A stretch of 64,000 bases of DNA from Bdellovibrionales bacterium RIFOXYC1_FULL_37_79 (GCA_001770015.1 MEQB01000001.1:62001-126000); one strand, 5' to 3'; positions 18,050-26,159 are shown, counted from the first letter of the stretch. Translations and numbers: made by a program. Notes: generated by a model from the sequence alone, not told the origin.

Positions 18050-18976
18050 TTATAAATCACAATGCAATGTTAAGGGGAGATTTTTTAAGTAATCATTGGT
18101 TGCTTGTATAGTATTTTCTATGGCAATATCCATAAGGCCATCAGCATAAGCTTTATTACCATCAAGTTGGAATATTCCATTCATTTTTGGATTGTTGAAG
18201 TACATTGGGAAATTGAGATTGGCATCCACCGGAATATAATTTAATTCTAAACCAGGATTGAGAAGCTTCTTTGCGGTATTTATAAAATCTATCAGGCGAA
18301 TAGGTTTTTTAGGGCCAATGACGTTGTATGTACCAGATCGTTTACGATCAAAAGAGCTTAAAATAAAGTGGCTGATGGCCCGTACATCAATGAATTGAAT
18401 CATGGTCTGATGGTCACTTGGAATATCTAGGGTTTTGTTTGAAGCAATAAGTTTTATGAGCTGGTCAAAGCGTTTTGAATCGTCGTAAGGACCTACAATA
18501 ATGCCAGGTCTAAGGATCAGCGATTTTTTTATACCGAACGTATTGGTAACGACTTGCTCGCATAAGGTTTTAAGAGGGCCATAATTATTATTAGTTATAG
18601 GAGCACTAATTGGTGGAATGTCTTCAAGCGTGGAGGTGGTGGACTGCTCATTGAGTCCAGGCATCGAAAAATCTGCATATAGGGAACCGGTGGAGATAAA
18701 GATATATAAGTTGGTGCGATCTTTAAGTAGCTGACATGATTTTTTTACGATTTCCGGGTGGTAACCACAAGTATCAACCACCAAATCGTAGTGGTCGTTG
18801 GCGGGTAGTATTTCGGATATTTTTTCTCGATCACCGTAGTATTTGGTGACGTTTTGAAAAAGGTCAGGATTAGTTTTTCCTCGTTGAAGGATATAAATAT
18901 TGTGACCTTGAATTAAGGCGTCTTCCACAGTTTGTCTTCCTAAAAAATGTGTTCCACCGATAAACAGTATCTTCAT
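18050..18976 (-). CDS. NAD-dependent epimerase/dehydratase (extended SDR)
   Basis: Extended short-chain dehydrogenase/reductase. The Rossmann loop is FIGGTHFLGR; the catalytic pair is in the YxxxK segment NYGPLKTLCEQ with an upstream FISTGSLY; RPGIIVGP and the QFIDVRAISHF segment are typical of sugar-nucleotide epimerases. The start is ATG 18976 with AAGGAG 6 nt upstream. The substrate is unknown: the protein resembles the branch of epimerase-like proteins that includes RNA-binding and reductase relatives, and no sugar-synthesis genes are next to it. Its upstream region is shared, divergently, with hipBA. Confidence 0.82.
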   Translation of the reverse strand: MKILFIGGTHFLGRQTVEDALIQGHNIYILQRGKTNPDLFQNVTKYYGDREKISEILPANDHYDLVVDTCGYHPEIVKKSCQLLKDRTNLYIFISTGSLYADFSMPGLNEQSTTSTLEDIPPISAPITNNNYGPLKTLCEQVVTNTFGIKKSLILRPGIIVGPYDDSKRFDQLIKLIASNKTLDIPSDHQTMIQFIDVRAISHFILSSFDRKRSGTYNVIGPKKPIRLIDFINTAKKLLNPGLELNYIPVDANLNFPMYFNNPKMNGIFQLDGNKAYADGLMDIAIENTIQATNDYLKNLPLTLHCDL

Positions 18977-19067
18977 AGACAACTCCTTTTTTTAATTTTA
19001 ATTCTATCAAACTCCATTTAGTATAGGAATTAGCATTTCATATACTTGCATAGAACGTTTAAGAAGG

Positions 19068-19091
19068 TAATATACCCTTTCGGGTATATTA
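19068..19091. promoter_or_regulatory. hipBA operator O1 (perfect palindrome)
   Basis: Two perfect 10-bp arms, TAATATACCC and GGGTATATTA, flank a 4-bp spacer (centre 19079.5). With O2 and O3 it forms a set of TATACC-N4-GGTATA sites at exact 40-bp centre-to-centre spacing, as expected for binding by the HipB dimer. Binding is inference. Confidence 0.7.
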
Positions 19092-19103
19092 CATCTAATA
19101 GTA

Positions 19104-19132
19104 TTGATTTTATACCTTATCAGGTATAAAAT
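19104..19132 (+). promoter_or_regulatory. Candidate hipBA promoter
   Basis: TTGATT (19104-19109) and TAAAAT (19127-19132) are separated by 17 bp, a sigma-70-like arrangement about 40 nt upstream of hipB. Operator O2 covers almost the whole promoter, so a protein bound there would exclude RNA polymerase. Confidence 0.5.
19107..19132. promoter_or_regulatory. hipBA operator O2 (perfect palindrome)
   Basis: Perfect 11-bp arms ATTTTATACCT and AGGTATAAAAT flank the spacer TATC (centre 19119.5). It lies on top of the candidate hipBA promoter, making autorepression by the antitoxin likely. Confidence 0.7.
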
Positions 19133-19150
19133 ATTGTTAAACTATAAAAT

Positions 19151-19169
19151 TATACCCGACCGGGGATTA
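19151..19169. promoter_or_regulatory. hipBA operator O3 (imperfect)
   Basis: TATACCC, 4-bp spacer, then GGGGATTA: one good half-site and one degraded half-site, centre 19159.5. It is 40 bp from O2 and includes the GGGG that probably serves as hipB ribosome site 8 nt before ATG 19174. Confidence 0.5.
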
Positions 19170-19173
19170 TTTA

Positions 19174-19392
19174 ATGAAAAAACAACCGCTTACGTCTGAA
19201 ATAATTAGAATGAAAAGAAAGGAATTGAAGCTCACTCAAGAAGAGCTCGCTATGCGGGCGGGAGTTGGACTTCGATTTATACGTGACGTAGAACAGGGGA
19301 AGGAAACTGTCCGCTTGGATAAATTAAACCAGGTTCTTCGGTATTTTGGCCTTGAAGTGAGTGCTGTTGGTATGAGAAGAGATGATGAATAA
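19174..19392 (+). CDS. hipB: HipB-type antitoxin, helix-turn-helix
   Basis: Short (72 aa) HTH_3/Xre-type DNA-binding protein, the antitoxin partner of HipA. The helix-turn-helix is visible as KLTQEELAMRAGVGLRFIRDVEQGK (25 residues; recognition helix around GVGLRFIRDVE), and the tail LRYFGLEVSAVGMRRDDE matches HipB-like proteins. ATG 19174 has GGGG 8 nt upstream. It overlaps hipA by 11 nt, the usual coupling of such pairs. It should bind the three palindromes upstream and repress its own operon, with HipA as co-repressor. The promoter overlap makes this regulatory model reasonable but it is untested. Confidence 0.92.
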   Translation: MKKQPLTSEIIRMKRKELKLTQEELAMRAGVGLRFIRDVEQGKETVRLDKLNQVLRYFGLEVSAVGMRRDDE

Positions 19393-20692
19393 GGTTTCGG
19401 TTTTTTATAAAGATATTCTGGCAGGAGAGCTTTTAAAAACCAGTGATGAGAATTTTATCTTTTGTTATGATGAAAAATATTTAAATTCAGATAATCCGTC
19501 AATCAGTTTGACCTTGCCCAAGGTTCAAAAAAAATTTGAATCAGATAATTTATTCTCATTTTTTGATGGACTTATTCCCGAAGGTTGGCTCTTAAATTTG
19601 GCCAGTACAGAACTTCGTTTGAATCCACTTCAAGATCGCTTTGAATTATTAATAAAGCTTTGCCATGACACTATTGGTGCCGTTCATGTTGGTGATAAAA
19701 AATTGATCAAAACACAACCAGATTTGAAACATCGCAAGGATGCTCAATATAAAAAATATAATAGATGCTTGATTTGCTATGAACCAAGTGATCAGATATA
19801 TCATGATGATTGCATGATGAATGTTTTTGATGAAAAGATTGTCCCGTATGTGGATATTGATGATCAAATTTTAGAAATACTGGCTAAAAAACAATTAAAC
19901 AAAAAATTGGCAATCACAGGTGTTCAAAAAAAATTATCTCTTGATTTGGCGAAGGAAACAGGAAAAAGCTCACGAATGACAGTCACGGACCTGTGGGGAA
20001 GATTCATTTTCAAACCAAAAGGTGCGCCACCTTATCTGCCAGAGAATGAACATCTTTGTTTAAAGTTGGCTCAAGTTGCTAAAATCCAGGTGGAAAAGGC
20101 GGCACTCATTCCTACCAAATCTGGAGCGCTTGGTTTGATGGCGGCAAGATTTGATCGAAATAGTTCTCATGATGAATTTCATCAGGAGGATTTTTGCCAA
20201 ATTTTAAATAAGGAGAGTTTTAAAAAATATAATGGAAGCCTGGAACAAGTCGGAAAAATCTTAAAACAAAAGTCTGATTTTCCCGGAGATAATTTATACC
20301 GTTTGTATGAACAGACTATCTTTAATTTTATTATTGGAAATGTTGATGCTCATTTAAAAAATATATCGTTGGTGTATGAAAATGAAACAGGAAAAAAAAT
20401 CCTACTGAGTCCGGCCTATGATTTGATTTCTACAGATTTATATATTTCTGATGATCACGAGGAATCGGCTCTGGCGATCAATGGAAAAAAAAATAAGTTG
20501 GATAGAGCGGATTTTTTGTCACTTGCTGCAGGATATGGAATAAGTTTAAAAACGCATGATAAGATTACTCATAAATTTCAGAAGATATTGCCAATTTGGG
20601 ATAAAATAATTGATAAAAGTTTTATTGAGAATAATAAGAAAATCGAGTTTAAAAAGCTTATTCGAAAAAAAATCAAGAGACTTTGCGTTTAA
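19382..20692 (+). CDS. hipA: HipA-family serine/threonine kinase toxin
   Basis: Full-length HipA (436 aa). Residues 1-105 form the N-terminal HipA subdomain (FSFFDGLIPEGWLL); about 128-145 is a zinc-ribbon-like CLICYEPSDQIYHDDC; then the kinase with TGVQKKLSLD (ATP-binding loop with an autophosphorylation-type Ser), FKPKG, catalytic Asp322 in IGNVDAHLKN and metal-binding Asp347 in LSPAYDLIS. All key residues are present, so it should be an active kinase. Characterised HipA proteins phosphorylate an aminoacyl-tRNA synthetase and cause dormancy. ATG 19382 and 19385 are both possible starts. The N-terminal part and the zinc-ribbon kinase, separate genes in some bacteria, are one protein here. 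Confidence 0.93.
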   Translation: MMNKVSVFYKDILAGELLKTSDENFIFCYDEKYLNSDNPSISLTLPKVQKKFESDNLFSFFDGLIPEGWLLNLASTELRLNPLQDRFELLIKLCHDTIGAVHVGDKKLIKTQPDLKHRKDAQYKKYNRCLICYEPSDQIYHDDCMMNVFDEKIVPYVDIDDQILEILAKKQLNKKLAITGVQKKLSLDLAKETGKSSRMTVTDLWGRFIFKPKGAPPYLPENEHLCLKLAQVAKIQVEKAALIPTKSGALGLMAARFDRNSSHDEFHQEDFCQILNKESFKKYNGSLEQVGKILKQKSDFPGDNLYRLYEQTIFNFIIGNVDAHLKNISLVYENETGKKILLSPAYDLISTDLYISDDHEESALAINGKKNKLDRADFLSLAAGYGISLKTHDKITHKFQKILPIWDKIIDKSFIENNKKIEFKKLIRKKIKRLCV

Positions 20693-20813
20693 CGCTGCGC
20701 ATGTCTGGTAAAAAAATCGGTGATCATACTTTTTATAATTTTACTTTAATTTTTAGTCCTTTGATGCTACATTCCGTGAACATTTATTTTTTGAAAGTAA
20801 ATCCATAAATCTC

Positions 20814-20846
20814 GCTTTGGTCCACTAACGAGACCGAGGCTTTTTA
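20814..20846 (+). promoter_or_regulatory. rpsF leader hairpin: attenuator or S6:S18 autoregulatory site
   Basis: GCTTTGGTC (20814-20822) pairs with GACCGAGGC (20832-20840) over nine positions, two of them G-U, around a 9-nt loop, and five Ts follow. It looks like an intrinsic terminator but ends only 13 nt before the rpsF ribosome site, leaving no room for a promoter after it. It could attenuate the operon or be an S6:S18-binding leader; CCG occurs in the 3' arm. The choice is inference. Confidence 0.5.
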
Positions 20847-20863
20847 TAATCCAGGGGGTTAGA

Positions 20864-21484
20864 ATGATTTACGAACTTTGCGTAGTTGCAAAAGATTCTG
20901 TTACTGATGAAAATCTAAATTCCCTCAAAGATCTTTGTAAAGAAGTGATGAAAGAGTACAAAACTGAACTTCTTATCGAGGACGATTGGGGAAAAAGGCT
21001 GTTTGCTCAGGCCTCTAAAAATGGCAGCAAGCAAGGACATTTCCTTTATTTTATGTATAAGGGTGAAGCCAGTGCTCTTAACCAGGAATTGTACAGACGT
21101 CTTAGAATCAATGATCATGTACATAAGTTTTTAAACGTGAATATGGGACGAGATCGTGATCTAGATACCATATTAAAAAATTACAAAACTCCTTTTTCTA
21201 GAAAGTATAATGGCAGTGTGACTGATGAATCAGAAGGCATGGACATTGAAAAAGATCGTAGAAGATTTGCTCGAAGAAGAAATTGCTGGTTTATCGCTCG
21301 TGGTATTAAAGCTGATTGGAAAGATCCTAAAACCTATATGTGGCTGATCAATGAGTTTGGAAAAATTTCGCCTGCTCGAGTAAGTGGCGTAAGCACTAAG
21401 CATCAAAGATTTGTAAACAGCGCCATTAAGAGGGCCAGACAACTTAATATCGTAAGTCACCTTTCAGATGCTGTTTTAAAATAA
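20864..21484 (+). CDS. rpsF-rpsR: Fused ribosomal proteins S6 and S18
   Basis: One 206-residue frame carries two ribosomal proteins. Residues 1-100 are S6 (MIYELCVVAKDSV, DDWGKRLFAQASKNG, LYRRLRINDHVHKFL). A linker of about 28 residues follows. Residues about 129-206 are S18 (RRRNCWFIARGIKADWKD, NEFGKISPARVSGVSTKHQR, NSAIKRARQLNIVSHL). S6 and S18 bind each other on the platform of the 30S subunit, so a covalent link is structurally sensible. The operon order (S6-S18, DUF2232, L9, DnaB) matches the usual rpsF-rpsR-rplI-dnaB arrangement, and there is no separate rpsR here. AGGGGG precedes ATG 20864. No frameshift or internal stop separates the parts. Confidence 0.93.
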   Translation: MIYELCVVAKDSVTDENLNSLKDLCKEVMKEYKTELLIEDDWGKRLFAQASKNGSKQGHFLYFMYKGEASALNQELYRRLRINDHVHKFLNVNMGRDRDLDTILKNYKTPFSRKYNGSVTDESEGMDIEKDRRRFARRRNCWFIARGIKADWKDPKTYMWLINEFGKISPARVSGVSTKHQRFVNSAIKRARQLNIVSHLSDAVLK

Positions 21485-21507
21485 ACGCTTTTTAGAGGGT
21501 GAAACCG

Positions 21508-22515
21508 ATGCTTTCTTTTGGGGTTAACATAGATACAACTCAAAGTTTTTCTTTAGAATTAAGAAGGATATTCTTTTTGGGTATTTTATCCTTGTTGCTC
21601 ATATTAATGGGGCCTACCGGTATTTTTGCACCGATACCCCTGGTTTTTATTTTTCTGCTGTATAGCCAAAGTAAAGGAATAATTACAGGCATGGTTGGTT
21701 TTTCAATATTACTGTTGTTGACCATCATTTTTAACTTTACCCCTTTGCTCAGTGTGGTTTTTCTTTTGTCTTTCGTTAATGCAATTTTAATTGCCAACAC
21801 AATCTTAAAGGGTTTGTCGCCTGACCGTGGTCTGGTGATGGCCGGGATTGTCTTTTTTATAATTGTCTTAGTGGGAGTGGGAAGCTATTTGGCGATCGGG
21901 CCAGATTTCGTGAAAGGGGAACTTACTCGAGTTTTGGCGGGTTTCATAGATCAAATTAAAAAAGAAAATGCAGATTTTATTGCTCAAGGTGGTGATGATG
22001 CAAGGGTGCTTCAGGATCTTTTAAAAGATCCTAAAACCATTGTTGAGAATTTTTTGAATTGGGCCTGTGCGGCTTTTTTTTCAATTTTAATGTTTGGTCA
22101 CTGGTTGTGCTTGATAATTGTTCTAAGAAGCTCATTAGTGTGGAAAAAAAAGAGAGCGTATGATTTTACGATCAGACATCTGATAAGTTTTAAAGCTCCG
22201 GAATTTTTCGTTTGGCCTTTGATTATGGCCTTGGGTCTGGTTCTAGTTGGAGAGTATATTCTAGGCCCGGTGGGAACCGTGCTGGGAATGAATTTTTTAT
22301 ACTTTCTGGGAGTTTTTTATTTTATTCAGGGTGTGGGAGTCTATTACGATGTGTTACAGATGGTGGGAATAAGAGGGGGATTTAGATCCATACTTGTTAT
22401 TCTAGCAGCGGTTATGGCCTATCGTTTTTTGGCCATAGTTGGTGTTTTTGATCAATGGATTAATTTTCGTCAACAGATAAAAAATTTTAAAAAAAATAAA
22501 GGAGATAACTTATGA
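21508..22515 (+). CDS. DUF2232-like multi-pass membrane protein
   Basis: Integral membrane protein of 335 residues with about eight hydrophobic segments (around 15-30, 33-50, 52-72, 75-92, 105-125, 180-200, 220-245 and 260-285). Proteins of this kind (YybS/DUF2232) commonly lie between rpsR and rplI in other bacteria, and the position here is the main reason for the call. No biochemical role is known to me. The start ATG 21508 has GAGGG 8 nt upstream; GTG 21499 overlaps that site. The stop overlaps the rplI start by 4 nt (ATGA), so translation of L9 is coupled to it. Confidence 0.75.
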   Translation: MLSFGVNIDTTQSFSLELRRIFFLGILSLLLILMGPTGIFAPIPLVFIFLLYSQSKGIITGMVGFSILLLLTIIFNFTPLLSVVFLLSFVNAILIANTILKGLSPDRGLVMAGIVFFIIVLVGVGSYLAIGPDFVKGELTRVLAGFIDQIKKENADFIAQGGDDARVLQDLLKDPKTIVENFLNWACAAFFSILMFGHWLCLIIVLRSSLVWKKKRAYDFTIRHLISFKAPEFFVWPLIMALGLVLVGEYILGPVGTVLGMNFLYFLGVFYFIQGVGVYYDVLQMVGIRGGFRSILVILAAVMAYRFLAIVGVFDQWINFRQQIKNFKKNKGDNL

Positions 22516-23114
22516 AAGTTATATTAACAGAAAAAGTGCCGTTTTTAGGCAATGTGGGTGAGATCGTTTCAGTTTCTGCTGGGCATGCCAGAAATTATCT
22601 TATTCCCAGGAAGCTAGCGGTAACCGCAGATGAATCCAACAAAAGACAGTTGGAGGATGGACAAAAGAGGCTTTCAAAAAAGATCAATGAATACAAAAAA
22701 GCTGCCGAGGACATCAAAAAAAGAATTGATGGGCAACACATTGAACTTTTTAAGAAGGTTGGGGGTTCTGGAAAACTATTTGGTAGTGTTACCAATACCG
22801 AGCTTGCCAAAGAATTGGAAAATAAGGGTGTGGTCGTTGAGAGAAGACTGATTAATATCGATAACCCTATAAAAAGTCTTGGGAATTTTGATATTACCGT
22901 AAAACTTTTTAAAGATGTGGATGCCACCTTTCATGTTAAGGTAAGCATTGACCCAGCCCAAGTTGAAGAGATGAAAAAGCAACAACTACTCGCTGAAAAG
23001 AGAAAAGCCGACAAGAAATTAGCGGAAGCGAAAGCCTTGGAAGAAGGTACTGCCGAAGAAAAACCGGAAGGCTCAGAAGATGATAGTGAAGAAGTAGCTG
23101 AAGAAGAAAATTAA
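22512..23114 (+). CDS. rplI: Ribosomal protein L9 with acidic C-terminal extension
   Basis: L9 of the 50S subunit. The N-terminal domain MKVILTEKVPFLGNVGEIVSV and GHARNYLIPRKLAV are typical; a long helix (about 50-80) connects to the C-terminal domain with KVGGSGKLFGSVTN. L9 is usually near 150 residues; here about 50 extra residues follow (about 152-200), first Lys/Glu-rich and then strongly acidic, ending EEVAEEEN. The tail is low-complexity and probably disordered. AAGGAG precedes ATG 22512, which overlaps the upstream membrane-protein stop. Confidence 0.95.
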   Translation: MKVILTEKVPFLGNVGEIVSVSAGHARNYLIPRKLAVTADESNKRQLEDGQKRLSKKINEYKKAAEDIKKRIDGQHIELFKKVGGSGKLFGSVTNTELAKELENKGVVVERRLINIDNPIKSLGNFDITVKLFKDVDATFHVKVSIDPAQVEEMKKQQLLAEKRKADKKLAEAKALEEGTAEEKPEGSEDDSEEVAEEEN

Positions 23115-23135
23115 ACATATCATCCAATCAATAGG

Positions 23136-23180
23136 CCAAATCCATTTTATAATAAATCCATGAAATGGGTTTGGTTTGTT
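23136..23180 (+). terminator. Possible weak terminator or leader hairpin between rplI and dnaB
   Basis: CCAAATCCATTT (23136-23147) can pair with AAATGGGTTTGG (23163-23174; one G-U) around a 15-nt loop, followed by TTTGTTT. The stem is AT-rich and the tail is interrupted, so termination would be partial. TATAAT in the loop could also be a -10 for dnaB. Confidence 0.3.
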
Positions 23181-23206
23181 TAGTGTAGCGAAAGGAAAGA
23201 AGTTCA

Positions 23207-24547
23207 ATGATTCAACTACCGCACGATGAATTGGCAGAAAAATCCTTAATCGGATCGCTGTTGGTGGATGGCAAGGCCTTTGATGAAATTGTGGATTTGA
23301 ACTTAAAAAAGAGTGACTTCCATAATCCACGGTTTGGGATGGTATTTGATGCCATAAAAGAACTCTCCAATACCAGTCGTCCGGTCGATTATGTTACGGT
23401 TTGTTCTGTCCTGCAGGATCAGGGAAAGATTGAAGATATTGGCGGGCAAAAATATATTTTGGATATTATTGAGGAACAAGTTTCTTCAGCCAACGTCTAT
23501 CATTACGGCAAATCGGTAAAGGATAAGTCGAGCCTTCGGAAAATTATCAGAGAAAGTCAAAACCTGGCCCAAAAGGGCCTGAATCTCACCGGCTCAGTGG
23601 AAGATTATTTAACGGAAGTCGAGGCGACTTTTTTTAAACTTACCAGCGATGCCAAAACTTCTGGAATGCTCGATTTAAAGTCATGTTTGAAGGCCAATCT
23701 GCGTGAATTGGAAGATACCTCTCGGGTGTCCGGTGAAATATCTGGTCTTCCCACCGGCTACGGCAAATTAGACCAAATTCTACTGGGATTGCAACCTGGT
23801 CAGTTGGTTGTCCTGGCTTCCCGTCCGGCAATGGGGAAAACGTCTCTTGCTATGAATATGGCGATTAATGCATGTGACATGACCGGTGGTACTTTGCCGG
23901 TGGCTGTATTTTCCTTGGAAATGATGGCCAATGAATTATCCATGAGACTGCTTTCCAGTGAAGCCAAGGTGGATTCAAAAAGATTGAGAACTAAAAATTT
24001 TTTGGAAACCGATTTGCATTCCATTGGTAACGCCGTTAGAAAACTTTCTAGCTTGCCAATTTTTTTAAATGATGCTTCTAATGTGACGGTTTATGATATT
24101 CAAAGTTATTGTCGAAAAATCAAGACTGAACATGGACTTGGCATAGTGGTGATTGATTATTTGCAACTGATGAAGCCACATAATAGTAGTTCGCCCAGAG
24201 AGCAACAAATTGCCGAGATGTCGAGAAGTCTGAAAAATTTGGCGAAAGAATTGGAGTGTCCTATTTTATGCTTGTCGCAGTTAAATCGAAGTGTGGAATC
24301 CAGGCCTAATAAACGGCCGATGCTTTCGGATTTAAGGGAATCTGGAACCATTGAGCAAGACGCAGACATTGTTATGATGATTTATAGGGATGAATTCTAT
24401 AATCCAGAGACCACCAAGGATCCGGGAATGGCGGAAATTCTGGTGGTTAAAAACCGGTCAGGAGAGCAAGGCACGGTAAGATTGGTGTTTAAGGGCGCCT
24501 ATACCAGTTTTTTAAATCCTGATTTTGTCCATGAACCTCCCCGATAA
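23207..24547 (+). CDS. dnaB: Replicative DNA helicase DnaB
   Basis: Hexameric 5'-3' helicase that unwinds DNA at the replication fork. The N-terminal helical domain (about 1-105; LPHDELAEKSLIGSLL) is followed by the RecA-like motor: Walker A ASRPAMGKTS, EMMANELSMRLLSSEA, Walker B in VVIDYLQLM, PILCLSQLNRSVESR, and the arginine-finger region LRESGTIEQDADIVMM. The 446-residue length is normal and there is no intein. GAAAGGAAAG lies upstream of ATG 23207. It closes the ribosomal block and overlaps the start of pabB. Confidence 0.97.
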   Translation: MIQLPHDELAEKSLIGSLLVDGKAFDEIVDLNLKKSDFHNPRFGMVFDAIKELSNTSRPVDYVTVCSVLQDQGKIEDIGGQKYILDIIEEQVSSANVYHYGKSVKDKSSLRKIIRESQNLAQKGLNLTGSVEDYLTEVEATFFKLTSDAKTSGMLDLKSCLKANLRELEDTSRVSGEISGLPTGYGKLDQILLGLQPGQLVVLASRPAMGKTSLAMNMAINACDMTGGTLPVAVFSLEMMANELSMRLLSSEAKVDSKRLRTKNFLETDLHSIGNAVRKLSSLPIFLNDASNVTVYDIQSYCRKIKTEHGLGIVVIDYLQLMKPHNSSSPREQQIAEMSRSLKNLAKELECPILCLSQLNRSVESRPNKRPMLSDLRESGTIEQDADIVMMIYRDEFYNPETTKDPGMAEILVVKNRSGEQGTVRLVFKGAYTSFLNPDFVHEPPR

Positions 24548-25700
24548 TATTTTTACAATTTATAGCGGACGTGAAGAGGTAAAATTATCCAGGCCTCAGT
24601 TTGCCTATGCTTGGTATGACCAGTATAAGATCAATTTGCTGAGTGGAAAAAAAGAAAAAACCAGTCCCGCTCAATTGCATGCTTTTTTGGATGAATTTTA
24701 TTTTGTAGATAATCATCAAAAAACGGTTATTCATTTAACTTATGAGTTTGGCTTTTATTATTTATTGGATAATTATCAATATAAGAAAGAGACACTGCTT
24801 GGGATTGTGATTGGGTATGAAAAAAAAGAAAGGTTCTATCCTGAAAGTGGCCCTCGGGTTAAGCTTGGTCAGATTTCTTCTCCCTCGTGGGAAAAATATA
24901 CCCAGGCTTTTAAGAAAGGCAGAAAAAAATTATTAAATGGTGATTGTTACCAATTTAATCTCACGTTTCCGTTTCAGTTTGCGTTTAAAGGTCAAACCTC
25001 CACTGATTTTGTTAATCAATTTTTTGCCAGTCGGGCACAGAGGGGGGCCTATGCTCATGTTACTTGGTTGCCTTATTTTAATACGATGATTTTAAGTAAT
25101 TCGCCGGAATGTCTTTTTCAAATGCGTAAAAACAAGTTGGGTTTTTTGTGCTGGTCGATGCCAATCAAGGGGAGTATAAAAGTTTCATCACCTCGAAAAT
25201 TTAATGGTGCTTGGTCTGCTCTGAAAAAATCAAAAAAAGATCAAGCTGAGCTATTTATGATTTCTGATATGCTTAGAAATGATTTATCAAGGATTGAACA
25301 ACCTCAGGCCCAAATCATCAAAAAGAAAATACCTCTGATGGTTCCTCAAATACTTCATCAGTGTTCGCTCATAAAAGTTCAACTAAGTGAAAAAATAACC
25401 TTGGGACAGATAATTAAAAATATTTTTCCGGGAGGAAGTATAACCGGAGCACCTAAAAAAAGAGTGGTGGAAATATTGCGGGATTTGGAAGATTATGATC
25501 GTGGATTTTACACTGGTTCAACTATCATTTTAGATGACGAAGTGATGGCCGCTTCAATTAACATTCGTACCGCCGAAATTGATTTTAATAAGGGAAAGTT
25601 GTTGTACAAGTCCGGGGGCGGTATTACTTTGCTTAGCAATATACGGGCTGAATTTAAGGAAATGGAACTTAAATTATTAAGCTTTCTAAAAATTTTTTAA
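24531..25700 (+). CDS. pabB: Aminodeoxychorismate synthase component I-like enzyme
   Basis: Chorismate-utilising enzyme of the PabB/TrpE family. The diagnostic C-terminal motifs are clear: SNSPECLFQ, PIKGSI, ELFMISDMLRNDLSRIE, the catalytic FPGGSITGAPK, YTGSTIILDDEVMAASINIRTAEI (24 residues, split across the active site) and GGGI. The PIKG motif favours PabB (p-aminobenzoate for folate) over anthranilate synthase. It is 389 residues, shorter than E. coli PabB, with a divergent N-terminal part. ATG 24531 lies inside the end of dnaB, and TTG 24525 is an alternative; no strong ribosome site is visible. No pabA or pabC is adjacent. Confidence 0.85.
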   Translation: MNLPDNIFTIYSGREEVKLSRPQFAYAWYDQYKINLLSGKKEKTSPAQLHAFLDEFYFVDNHQKTVIHLTYEFGFYYLLDNYQYKKETLLGIVIGYEKKERFYPESGPRVKLGQISSPSWEKYTQAFKKGRKKLLNGDCYQFNLTFPFQFAFKGQTSTDFVNQFFASRAQRGAYAHVTWLPYFNTMILSNSPECLFQMRKNKLGFLCWSMPIKGSIKVSSPRKFNGAWSALKKSKKDQAELFMISDMLRNDLSRIEQPQAQIIKKKIPLMVPQILHQCSLIKVQLSEKITLGQIIKNIFPGGSITGAPKKRVVEILRDLEDYDRGFYTGSTIILDDEVMAASINIRTAEIDFNKGKLLYKSGGGITLLSNIRAEFKEMELKLLSFLKIF

Positions 25701-25943
25701 CCAATTTCTTACAATTAATTCTTTACAAAAAAGTCATTAAGAAACATTACCTGGATATGTGATATCAGTTAAATACACTTGATTTGATGACAAGAAATAT
25801 AGCTTGTCTAACAAAAGCTTACAAATAAGTAATTAATGAATTTCAAATTTGACATCAGAAAAACACCGTGGATATGATCATTTTAATAATTTTAAAATCG
25901 GGCAACATAGAAGTTTGCCTTAAAACTGCGCAAGGGAGTGTCA

Positions 25944-26159
25944 ATGATCACTACTGGAATTTCTGGTATCAAAAACGTTAAAAAAAAATTTGAGCATATT
26001 ACCGAAAATGAAAAAGTGAGTCTTGATACATTAGCAGAGCTTACGGGATTTCCAAAAGAGTTTATTCAAGATGAGTTAGGACTTATTTCTGATGAAATTA
26101 CTCTTAAAAATTTACGGATGAATATGCTCAAATACTTGGAGAATGTCACCAGCAATTGA
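25944..26159 (+). CDS. Small hypothetical protein (71 aa)
   Basis: Unrecognised. ATG 25944 has AAGGGAG 5 nt upstream, a strong ribosome site that supports a real gene; GTG 25938 overlaps that site. The protein is predicted helical and has a segment (SLDTLAELTGFPKEFIQDELGL) whose spacing resembles a helix-turn-helix, followed by a second helix (LKNLRMNMLKYLENV). It could be a small DNA- or protein-binding regulator. The 243-nt region before it (from 25701) is AT-rich and holds no gene I can support. It lies in front of motAB but is separated from it by a likely sigma-28 promoter. Confidence 0.6.
   Translation: MITTGISGIKNVKKKFEHITENEKVSLDTLAELTGFPKEFIQDELGLISDEITLKNLRMNMLKYLENVTSN

Noticed and set aside
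20845-20850. TATAAT just before the rpsF ribosome site as a promoter -10
   Set aside because: No -35 lies at the right distance (the nearest TTGGTC is 22 bp away), and the same T run follows a strong hairpin, so it is better read as a terminator tail.
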